Positions 1 to 6,621 of a stretch of DNA of 8,258 nucleotides are shown here, piece after piece (position 1 is the stretch's first letter; every line of letters starts with the position of its first letter). Origin of the DNA: Prevotellaceae bacterium UBA6858 (GTDB taxonomy: Bacteria; Bacteroidota; Bacteroidia; Bacteroidales; Bacteroidaceae); contig DKDC01000025.1 of the NCBI GenBank assembly GCA_002451695.1, forward strand, positions 40,529-48,786, in the 5' to 3' direction. The position numbers and the translations under genes were made by a program. The notes beneath the pieces are model-generated. The model made no database searches. It was not told the DNA's origin and saw only the letters and a list, made by a program, of their open reading frames with translations.

Positions 1-4
1 TCCT

Positions 5-31
5 ATGTAGTTTTTCCTACATCAAATGTAG
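5..31. repeat. Overlapping short hairpins (alternating ATGTAG / CTACAT)
   Basis: ATGTAG at 5-10 and 26-31 flanks its reverse complement CTACAT at 17-22. The central copy can therefore pair with either neighbour: a 6-bp stem with a 6-nt loop (5-22), or a 6-bp stem with a 3-nt loop (17-31). The second is followed by only three T residues, so it would be a poor intrinsic terminator. It may be the tail of an upstream transcription unit, but the window edge prevents a decision. Confidence 0.4.
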
Positions 32-59
32 TTTAAGCGATATTGGTTTTGCGCCATTT

Positions 60-169
60 GTAGGGGCGTATTGCATACGCCCTTTACTCCATCGCATGAA
101 CCGCATCGCAAACCGCCGCCACGACACAGCAAACCGGAGCAGTTCAGGGCGTATGCCACACGCTCCTAC
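60..169. repeat. Inverted-repeat intergenic element (REP/MITE-like)
   Basis: Two 23-nt arms at 60-82 and 147-169 are inverted copies of each other, matching at about 20 of 23 positions, with a 64-nt spacer. The left arm is itself a hairpin: GGGCGTAT at 64-71 pairs exactly with ATACGCCC at 75-82 around a 3-nt loop. The right arm can form the same hairpin with two mismatched or wobble positions. The spacer contains CATCGCA twice (90-96 and 104-110). I infer a non-autonomous, dispersed intergenic repeat of the REP or MITE kind, since no transposase is present. Copies elsewhere in the genome cannot be seen from this window. Confidence 0.65.
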
Positions 170-266
170 GACGGCGCAATTCTTATTCACAAATCATGCA
201 AAAACGGCGGATTTTATAATTTTTTGCGCCAAATTATGAGTTTGGCGTGCGATTTTCTTGTTTGCT

Positions 267-298
267 TCTGTGAATTTCGGTAAAAAGGCGTACATTTG
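267..298 (+). promoter_or_regulatory. Candidate Bacteroidetes promoter for the barrel gene
   Basis: TACATTTG at 291-298 matches the Bacteroidetes -7 consensus TAnnTTTG. TCTG at 267-270, 20 nt upstream, is a one-mismatch version of the -33 box TTTG. Transcription would begin a few bases after 300, giving a leader of roughly 145 nt before the start codon at 452. The leader length and the imperfect -33 box keep confidence moderate. Confidence 0.45.
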
Positions 299-451
299 CA
301 ACTAAGAGCTGGCAAAGACAGGATTGCTGAAGCCGGCGTGTTGTTGAAAAGTGTGCGGATTAAAATACGTGAAAAACCATACACGGAGCGAGAGAATATG
401 TCTGCATCTGCATCCGACTGATGAAAAAGAACAAATTCAGAATAAGGAAAA

Positions 452-1273
452 ATGAGAAAAATTACGATTATCGCCGCGCTTCTTGTGCTGGGGCAGGGAA
501 GCGCGTTGGCTTGGGAAAACACGGATTCCAAGGGATTTGACCGTGGCGTGTTTAACAGGGTTTCGCTCAATGTGAGTGCGGGCACTGAGGGCGTAGGGAT
601 AGGCGTTGCCACTCCTGTTACTAACTTCCTCGAACTGGAAGCCGGTGTGAGCATGATGCCGGGCTTCAAGCTGAAAGGCGACTTTGACGTGGAGCAACAG
701 ACAATCGCCGTGTCCGGGGGCAGTGCCGGCTATATAGTAACCCCGGAAGCCACGGTGAACGCCGAGGGCAGCTTCTCCCGCACCACCTTTAATTTCAAGG
801 CGCACGCCTATCCGTTCGGGGGCGGCAGCAAGTTTTTCGTTACGGCGGGTTTCTCCTTTGGCGGCGCGAGGATAGCGAAGATTAGCGGGCGCAGCGATGA
901 AATCGAGGAGTTCATAAACCGCCCCGAGAATGCACCTTACAGAAGGCAGATACTCGACCAGATAGGTGCGACGGTAGGCGAATACAACGTAAAGTTTAAT
1001 GACGATCTCAACCTTGCGGGCGATGTGCGCTGCAACGGCTTCCGCCCGTATCTGGGCTTGGGCTGCGGCCGCCTTGTGTCCAAGAAACGCGTCGGCTTCC
1101 GTGTTGAGGCGGGCTGCCAGTTCATGGGCAAGCTGAAAGTGTATCAGGACGGCGCCGAAATCGATTTCAAGGAGGCCATGCACGATGCCGGCAGCGACGA
1201 CATCTCAAAGTTCGTGGACAATTGGCGGGTGTATCCTGTCCTGAAGTTCACGGTTGTGGGCAGGATACTGTAG
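452..1273 (+). CDS. Predicted outer-membrane beta-barrel protein, function unknown
   Basis: This encodes a 273-residue exported protein that I cannot assign to a named family with certainty. Residues 1-20 form a signal peptide (basic MRK, hydrophobic core, likely cleavage after ALA at 20). The mature part has repeated alternating polar and hydrophobic stretches rich in Gly and aromatic residues (for example 36-66, 108-138, 197-226, 258-273), as expected for transmembrane strands of a small barrel. A charged segment at about 142-185 is probably an extracellular loop or helical insert. Three cysteines lie at 194, 205 and 222. AAGGA sits at 444-448, close before the ATG, supporting this start. 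It reads in the same direction as dgt but is separated from it by 84 nt containing a promoter box, so it is probably its own unit. The likely role is as an outer-membrane structural or transport protein. The barrel call is inferred from composition and pattern only. Confidence 0.75.
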   Translation: MRKITIIAALLVLGQGSALAWENTDSKGFDRGVFNRVSLNVSAGTEGVGIGVATPVTNFLELEAGVSMMPGFKLKGDFDVEQQTIAVSGGSAGYIVTPEATVNAEGSFSRTTFNFKAHAYPFGGGSKFFVTAGFSFGGARIAKISGRSDEIEEFINRPENAPYRRQILDQIGATVGEYNVKFNDDLNLAGDVRCNGFRPYLGLGCGRLVSKKRVGFRVEAGCQFMGKLKVYQDGAEIDFKEAMHDAGSDDISKFVDNWRVYPVLKFTVVGRIL

Positions 1274-1318
1274 GGCAATGTTTTTTGCAAAAGCGGGACA
1301 GGTTATGTGGAATTTGCG

Positions 1319-1326
1319 TAACTTTG
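1319..1326 (+). promoter_or_regulatory. Candidate -7 box of the dgt-recO operon promoter
   Basis: TAACTTTG is an exact match to the Bacteroidetes -7 consensus TAnnTTTG. It lies 31 nt upstream of the dgt ATG at 1358, which leaves a short leader. I see no clear TTTG box at the expected -33 position. It is the only good promoter match found in the spacers between here and recO, so it may drive all six genes. Confidence 0.5.
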
Positions 1327-1357
1327 TGTCGTGTGAAGCAAAACAACGGTTCGGAAA

Positions 1358-2722
1358 ATGGAGAAAATGAATTGGAAACGGCTTACCACCAACAAACGCT
1401 ACGGCTTGGAGGAGAAGTATGACACGGTGAAGGAAGACCGTACCCAGTTCCAGCGCGATTTCGACCGCCTTATATTCTCCGCCCCTTTCCGCCGTATGCA
1501 GAACAAGACGCAGGTGTTCCCGCTTCCGGGCAGCGTGTTCGTGCACAACCGCCTCACCCACAGTCTTGAGGTGTCGAGTGTGGGGCGTTCGCTGGGCTTG
1601 GACTGCGGACACGAACTCATGGAACGCCACGGAGACCTTGGCGAGGACTTTGCCGTGTCGCTCGGGGCTATTGTCTCCGCTGCCTGTCTGGCCCACGACA
1701 TGGGAAATCCCCCGTTCGGCCACGCCGGCGAAAGGGCGATTGCGAGCTTTTTCGCCGAAAGCGAGAACGGCGGGAGAATGAGGCATTACAAAGCCCCCCA
1801 AACAGGAGAACAGCTCACGGAGGCGCAATGGAACGACATAACGCATTTCGACGGCAACGCCAATGCGTTCAGAATACTGACCCACCAGTTCAACGGTCGC
1901 AGAAGGGGCGGCTTTGTGATGACATACCCAACTCTCGCCTCGATAGTGAAGTACCCGTTCTCCTCCTCGCTTGCCACAAAACACAAGTTCGGCTTTTTTG
2001 AGTCGGAACGCGAGGCGTTTGTGAAAATAGCCGAAGAACTAGGGCTTATATGCCTCGAAAACCATGACGGCATGGTGAGGTATTGCCGCCACCCGCTGGC
2101 TTATCTGGTCGAGGCGGCCGATGACATCTGCTACGAGATTATGGACATAGAGGATGCCTACAAGCTGCGGCTGCTCACTTTTGAGGAGACAAGCGACCTG
2201 CTTTTGGGCTTTTTCAAAGACTGCGACCGCGACTACATCAAGAAAGCTTATCCGTATGTTACCGACCAGAACGAAAAGATAGTGTATTACCGTTCCCGCG
2301 TGATAAACCTTCTGGAGCATGAGTGCGTGAATGTGTTTTTGGAAAACGAGGACGCGATACTCTCGGGAACTTTCAAGGGAAGCCTGATTGGCAACATAAC
2401 GCCCTGCATTGCGCAAGCCTACAGGCACAGCAGCAAGGTGGCGGTGGAGAAGATATACCGCAGCCGCGACGTGCTCGACATAGAGCTTGCCGGATACCAT
2501 ATTATATATACGCTTCTGGACCTTGTGCTAAAGGCGGCCCTTACGCCGGAGAACACTTACAGCAAACTGCTGCTAAGCCGCATTTCGTCGCAGTACCAGT
2601 TTAACGCGCCGACGCTTTACGAAAAGGTTATGGCTGTGATAGACTTCATTTCGGGAATGACCGACGTGTTTTCGCTCGACCTGTACCGCAAGATAAACGG
2701 TTCGCAACTGCCCACAGTGTGA
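1358..2722 (+). CDS. dgt: Deoxyguanosinetriphosphate triphosphohydrolase (dGTPase)
   Basis: This cytosolic HD-domain enzyme hydrolyses dGTP to deoxyguanosine and inorganic triphosphate, trimming the dNTP pool. The 454-residue protein carries the dGTPase signature region FDRLIFSAPFRRMQNKTQVF (35-54), followed by the HD metal site: H68 in RLTHSLEV, H113-D114 in CLAHDMGNPPFGHAGE, and D255/D256 in EAADDICYEIMDIED. Length and motif order fit the Bacteroidetes form of the family, and nothing is missing. Two in-frame starts are possible: 1358 (MEKMNWKR) and 1367 (MNWKR). From memory, Bacteroides homologues begin MNW, so 1367 may be the true start. The longer form is given here. The gene is first in a tight co-directional run, with ung 24 nt downstream. 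Pairing with ung makes sense because both limit the incorporation or persistence of wrong nucleotides in DNA. Confidence 0.95.
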   Translation: MEKMNWKRLTTNKRYGLEEKYDTVKEDRTQFQRDFDRLIFSAPFRRMQNKTQVFPLPGSVFVHNRLTHSLEVSSVGRSLGLDCGHELMERHGDLGEDFAVSLGAIVSAACLAHDMGNPPFGHAGERAIASFFAESENGGRMRHYKAPQTGEQLTEAQWNDITHFDGNANAFRILTHQFNGRRRGGFVMTYPTLASIVKYPFSSSLATKHKFGFFESEREAFVKIAEELGLICLENHDGMVRYCRHPLAYLVEAADDICYEIMDIEDAYKLRLLTFEETSDLLLGFFKDCDRDYIKKAYPYVTDQNEKIVYYRSRVINLLEHECVNVFLENEDAILSGTFKGSLIGNITPCIAQAYRHSSKVAVEKIYRSRDVLDIELAGYHIIYTLLDLVLKAALTPENTYSKLLLSRISSQYQFNAPTLYEKVMAVIDFISGMTDVFSLDLYRKINGSQLPTV

Positions 2723-2746
2723 TGTTTCCCCCCTAAAACAACACCC

Positions 2747-3409
2747 ATGAATGTAAAGATAGAGAACAGCTGGAAAGACGCGCTTGCCGGAGAATTTGAA
2801 AAGCCGTATTTTGCTAACCTTGTGGAGTTTGTGCGCAGGGAATACGCAAGCGGCGTTTGCTATCCGCCGGGCAACTTGATTTTCAATGCTTTCAACCTTT
2901 GCCCTTTCAACGAGGTGAAGGTTGTCATCATAGGCCAGGACCCGTATCATGAACCCGGCCAGGCCCACGGCTTGAGCTTTTCGGTGGCGGAGGGGGTGAA
3001 ATTTCCGCCCTCGCTCGAGAACATATTCAAGGAAGTGCAGGCCGACACGGGAAATCCCGCACCTGCAAGCGGAGACCTTATGCGGTGGGTGAAACAAGGA
3101 GTGCTGCTTCTCAACGCCACCCTTACCGTGAGGGCGCATCAGGCAGGCTCTCACCAAAACAAGGGCTGGGAGGAGTTCACCGACGCGGCGATACGCGCCC
3201 TTGCCACAAAGCGCAGCGGCATTGTATATCTGCTTTGGGGGGCATACGCGCAGAGAAAGGGCGCATTGATAGACCGCATGAAAAACCTCGTGCTTCAGTC
3301 AGCCCATCCCTCGCCGCTGTCTGCCTACAGGGGCTTTTTCGGCAACCATCACTTCACCCTTGCCAACGATTACCTCGAAAGTCAGGGCAAAACACCTATA
3401 AACTGGTAA
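2747..3409 (+). CDS. ung: Uracil-DNA glycosylase, family 1
   Basis: This enzyme removes uracil from DNA by cleaving the N-glycosidic bond, starting base-excision repair of deaminated cytosine or misincorporated dUMP. The 220-residue length is normal for family 1. All hallmark motifs are present: the water-activating loop GQDPYH at 63-68 with catalytic D65, the uracil-binding region LLNATLTV at 121-128 with N123, and the DNA-intercalation loop HPSPLSAYRGF from 187 with H187. No signal peptide is present, so the protein acts in the cytosol. The ATG at 2747 has no clear Shine-Dalgarno sequence, which is common in Bacteroidota, but the N-terminus WKDALAGEFEKPYF matches the expected family start closely. 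It sits 24 nt after dgt and 10 nt before the DUF3109 gene, consistent with co-transcription. Confidence 0.97.
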   Translation: MNVKIENSWKDALAGEFEKPYFANLVEFVRREYASGVCYPPGNLIFNAFNLCPFNEVKVVIIGQDPYHEPGQAHGLSFSVAEGVKFPPSLENIFKEVQADTGNPAPASGDLMRWVKQGVLLLNATLTVRAHQAGSHQNKGWEEFTDAAIRALATKRSGIVYLLWGAYAQRKGALIDRMKNLVLQSAHPSPLSAYRGFFGNHHFTLANDYLESQGKTPINW

Positions 3410-3419
3410 ATGTTCTGTT

Positions 3420-4028
3420 ATGGGCAGCGGACAATACAACACAATGATTGAAATAGGGAACGCCATAGTTTCCTCGGAGTGCATCACGGAATTCTTTTGC
3501 TGCGATTTGGACGTGTGCAAAGGCGTGTGCTGCATAGAGGGGGATGCCGGCGCACCTGTAACCACAGAGGAAATAAGGCAGATTGAGGAAGCCGTGCCTT
3601 TTGTGAAGGACAAACTTAGCCACGCAGCAATTAACCTGATACGCAAACAGGGCGTAGCCTACAAAGACCGCGACGGCGACCTTGTTACGAGCATCATAAA
3701 AGGCAAGAACTGCGTTTTCACCTGCATGGGAAGCGACGGATGCTGCCTTTGCGCCCTTGAAAGAGCCTATGCCGAGGGAAAGACAAATTTCGTGAAGCCT
3801 ATCTCGTGTGCGCTCTACCCAATCCGCGTTTCAAGGCTGAGCAACGGCATGGCCGCCCTCAACTATAACCGCTGGGACATTTGTGCGTGCGCCCGCAAGC
3901 TCGGTGCGAAAAACGGCATCCGCGTGTATGAGTTTCTGAAATCCCCGCTCGTAAGGGCGTTCGGAGAGGAATGGTATAAGGAACTCGACACTACGGCGAA
4001 AGAACTTGCCAAACAAAAAATACTCTGA
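3420..4028 (+). CDS. DUF3109 family cysteine-rich protein
   Basis: I recognise the conserved DUF3109 pattern of Bacteroidetes proteins, whose biochemical role is not established. The 202-residue protein has no signal peptide or membrane segment and 14 cysteines in clusters: CCDLDVCKGVCCIEGDAGAP (27-46), CVFTCMGSDGCCLC (98-111), SCALYPIRV (C130) and CAC (155-157). Such spacing strongly suggests a bound metal or Fe-S cluster and recalls the CxxCxxCC (YkgJ/UPF0153-like) families; that link is inference. An in-frame ATG at 3444 would begin MIEIGNAIVS, which matches the start I remember for homologues. The real protein may therefore be 194 residues, and the first eight residues here may be untranslated. 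The gene lies 10 nt after ung and 42 nt before the next gene, inside the operon. Proximity to repair genes is not evidence of a repair role. Confidence 0.88.
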   Translation: MGSGQYNTMIEIGNAIVSSECITEFFCCDLDVCKGVCCIEGDAGAPVTTEEIRQIEEAVPFVKDKLSHAAINLIRKQGVAYKDRDGDLVTSIIKGKNCVFTCMGSDGCCLCALERAYAEGKTNFVKPISCALYPIRVSRLSNGMAALNYNRWDICACARKLGAKNGIRVYEFLKSPLVRAFGEEWYKELDTTAKELAKQKIL

Positions 4029-4070
4029 CAAAACTGTTTTACAAAAAAAACGTCACAAAACATCACAGCC

Positions 4071-6605
4071 ATGAAACGCATCTGCATTTTAACCATCATG
4101 TTTGCCGCCTTTGCCCTTTCATACGCACAAGGCACGGCCGGCGGCAGCAGTTTCATGAAACATTTCAAGGAAATTGCCCTTTATGACAGCCGCTACACGC
4201 AGGAGAAGGTTTACCTGCACTTGGACAACAACGCATATTTCATAGACGAAACGATTTATTTCAAAGCCTATGTGGTAAGAGCTTCGTCGCTAAAATATAC
4301 TGATTTGAGCAAGGTGCTGTATGTGGAACTGCTCGATGACCACGGCAACACCGTGGAACGCAAAAACTACGAAATTACCGACGGACAGGCTTCGGGGAGC
4401 ATCCCTCTGTCAAACCTTATACACGGTGGCTTTTATGAGATACGCGCCTTTACCCGCGCCATGCTGAATTGGGACGGCGATTATTGTTTCTCGCGAGTTG
4501 TGCCTGTTTATCAGACTAAGGACAATTCAGGCAACTATGCGAGTCCTTTTATATATACCACCAAGGGCGAGGACCAGCTGCCTATGTTGCGCAAAGAGCC
4601 GAATACGCTGCGCGGAGACTCGGCCAGGAAAAACGGAGTATATGCGGAGTTTTATCCCGAGGGAGGTGCGCTTGTGCAAAGCGATACGCCGCAAAAGGTG
4701 GCCTATCGCATAACCGACAAAAACGGCAATCCGATAAACTTCGCGGTATGCAGGCTGCTTGACGGCGAAAATGAGGTCTGCACATCCAAAACTCAGCACG
4801 AGGGTATGGGAGAGTTTGTCGCCCCCTCATGGAAAAGCACCCTCAAAGCCGTGGTGGAAATTGAGGGCAAAAGGTATGAGTTCGCCCTTCCCGCCGCAAG
4901 AAAGTCCGGCATAGCGGCAACGCTGGAGCGGAAAGCGGGAAAAGCCAGTCTGGACATAACCCCCACGTCCGACCTCAACGGCAAATACATCGGAATAAGC
5001 ATAACCAGCCGAGGGGCTTTGTGCGCGTTCGACAGCATTCCCCTTAACGGCAAGACACATTGGGAAACGGACGAAAGACGTCTGCACTACGGCATCAACC
5101 AAATCACGCTTTTCAATGCAGATGGCGACATTCTGTGGGAACGTTTGGTTTGGCGCAATCCAAACTATCCTGTGAGTTTGGAAATAAAGCAGAACGAGGA
5201 AGTTTACAAGCCTTTTGCCCCCATAGTACTCGACATGAAACTGTCCGACAAGCAAGGCAACCCCTGCAACGCATATTTCTCGCTTGCCGTGCACGACCGG
5301 GACGCGGAACAGAACGGCAGGGACTGCGGGATAGCCGAGGATTTGCTGCTTTCCTCAGACCTGAAAGGGTACATTTCCCACCCGGAATATTATTTTGAGG
5401 CGGATGACGAAACCCACGCCAAGTGGCTCGACCTTTTGCTGCTGGTGCAAGGTTGGCGGAGATACGACTTCTATGAAATGACAGGCAGGAAACCGTTCAG
5501 GCTCGTGCAGCCGTCAGAGCAGGGGCAGTTGCTGAAAGGCTATTTGCTCGCGAACAGGGGCAAACGTCTGCCGATAGCCGGGGCGGACTTGAAAGTTGAC
5601 ATACGCTTTCCGGGAAAAAGAATGACGGGTGAATGCAAAACCGATTCCGCCGGAGGCTTTGCCATGATGCCGCCCGAATATTACGGCGAAGGTGTGGGGC
5701 GTTTCTACACATACGAGAACGGAAAGCCCAAGACAATGCGCATATTCCTTGACCGCAGCTTTGCCCCCAAGCCCAGAATGTTCGACGTGCAGGAATTCAG
5801 CCTCAGTTCGTACATACACAAGCCTGTGGAGGTGCAGAAAGAGCTTTTTGCATGGCAGGACACCATTACCAAAGGGGACATAATACTCGGAGAAGCTGTG
5901 GTTAGGGGAAAAAACCGCAACAACAAGGACGGACAGGACAAATGGAACGGCGGTGAGGATTTTGCAAAGCGCAACGCGGACATTTGCTACAACATAGACT
6001 TTGAGGCAATGAAATATTGCGACCAGGGAGAGGACGACCCGTTGCTTTGGGATTTGCTCAAAAGCATAAACAGCAAGTTTGACTACACCACCGAGGACGC
6101 AAATCTTGCCGGTGTCGATTACAAGTTCACCTACCGCAACCGCCCGGCGGTGGTTTTCATGCGCAACACGGAGCAAAACAGCAGCGAGCACATGGACAAC
6201 CTTACGGTTTTTGCGAGCGAGGTAAGCAGGGTGTACATTGTTACCGATCAGGAAAAAATGAGGCACGTTCTTCCTGACTTCGGCTCGAAAACCGACAGGG
6301 TTACAGCCATACTTTTATACGGCGACGGAAACCGGCGCATGATGAAGGAGCAGAGCAAGACAAAGGTGGTGAGGTTTTTCGGCTACAGCGGCGATGAGGT
6401 TTTTCCCTCGCCAGATTACAGGAAGCGCGACCTGCCCGACCAAAGCGACATGCGCCGCACTCTTTACTGGAATCCCGATGTGCTGGCTGACGAAAACGGC
6501 AAGGCTACGGTCTTCTTCTACTCCAACGCCCGCCCGGACGTTAAGCTCGGCATTACTGCCCGCTCGGTTCTTCCCGATGGCGAGCTAATAGATTTTGAAC
6601 GGTAA
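4071..6605 (+). CDS. Exported macroglobulin (MG2)-like protein with carboxypeptidase-regulatory and TonB plug-like regions
   Basis: This 844-residue secreted protein belongs to a Bacteroidetes family often labelled hypothetical, MG2-domain or TonB plug-domain protein. Its function is unknown. Residues 1-20 are a signal peptide (cleavage near SYAQ-G). Residues 45-145 carry the MG2-like signature EKVYLHLDNNAYFIDETIYF, and 191-275 hold a second macroglobulin-like unit starting YAEFYPEGG. The stretch 426-470 has the family motif SSDLKGYISHPEYYF followed by LLLVQGWRRYDFY. Residues about 484-560 resemble a carboxypeptidase-regulatory beta-sandwich. Residues 602-750 resemble a degenerate TonB plug (GDIILGEAVVRGK, later RPAVVFM). 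The C-terminal 795-844 (TLYWNPDVLADENGKATVFF) looks like another macroglobulin-type strand set. There is no TonB-dependent barrel and no thioester motif. It is likely periplasmic or surface-associated. The stop lies 16 nt before the next gene's ATG. Domain limits are estimates by eye. Confidence 0.82.
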   Translation: MKRICILTIMFAAFALSYAQGTAGGSSFMKHFKEIALYDSRYTQEKVYLHLDNNAYFIDETIYFKAYVVRASSLKYTDLSKVLYVELLDDHGNTVERKNYEITDGQASGSIPLSNLIHGGFYEIRAFTRAMLNWDGDYCFSRVVPVYQTKDNSGNYASPFIYTTKGEDQLPMLRKEPNTLRGDSARKNGVYAEFYPEGGALVQSDTPQKVAYRITDKNGNPINFAVCRLLDGENEVCTSKTQHEGMGEFVAPSWKSTLKAVVEIEGKRYEFALPAARKSGIAATLERKAGKASLDITPTSDLNGKYIGISITSRGALCAFDSIPLNGKTHWETDERRLHYGINQITLFNADGDILWERLVWRNPNYPVSLEIKQNEEVYKPFAPIVLDMKLSDKQGNPCNAYFSLAVHDRDAEQNGRDCGIAEDLLLSSDLKGYISHPEYYFEADDETHAKWLDLLLLVQGWRRYDFYEMTGRKPFRLVQPSEQGQLLKGYLLANRGKRLPIAGADLKVDIRFPGKRMTGECKTDSAGGFAMMPPEYYGEGVGRFYTYENGKPKTMRIFLDRSFAPKPRMFDVQEFSLSSYIHKPVEVQKELFAWQDTITKGDIILGEAVVRGKNRNNKDGQDKWNGGEDFAKRNADICYNIDFEAMKYCDQGEDDPLLWDLLKSINSKFDYTTEDANLAGVDYKFTYRNRPAVVFMRNTEQNSSEHMDNLTVFASEVSRVYIVTDQEKMRHVLPDFGSKTDRVTAILLYGDGNRRMMKEQSKTKVVRFFGYSGDEVFPSPDYRKRDLPDQSDMRRTLYWNPDVLADENGKATVFFYSNARPDVKLGITARSVLPDGELIDFER

Positions 6606-6621
6606 AAGGCGGGGGCGGTAT

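Noticed and set aside
216..237. ATAATTT / AAATTAT hairpin with an 8-nt loop
   Set aside because: The stem is seven A-T pairs only and lies in AT-rich DNA upstream of any gene, with no T-run or neighbouring gene end. It is likely to be chance.
71..283. A 70-codon forward open frame in the intergenic region
   Set aside because: It starts with TTG inside the left repeat arm, runs through the inverted-repeat element, and its translation is rich in Pro, His and Arg with no recognisable motif. It is better explained as an open frame created by the repeat.
437..1183. A 248-codon reverse-strand frame opposite the barrel gene
   Set aside because: The forward frame has a signal peptide and barrel pattern. 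The reverse frame lacks any family motif and is a by-product of codon bias.
1283..1292. TTTTGCAAAA palindrome after the barrel gene as a terminator
   Set aside because: The symmetric sequence has no room for a loop and no GC-rich stem, so it cannot act as a standard intrinsic terminator.
5514..6266. A 250-codon reverse-strand frame opposite the macroglobulin-like gene
   Set aside because: The forward frame is continuous with recognisable family motifs through this region; the reverse frame shows none.
6595..6621. TTG start for the M15 peptidase, overlapping the preceding gene by 11 nt
   Set aside because: The ATG at 6622 gives a normal signal peptide and sits clear of the upstream stop. The extension adds nine residues with no conserved feature. 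Coupled translation is not excluded.
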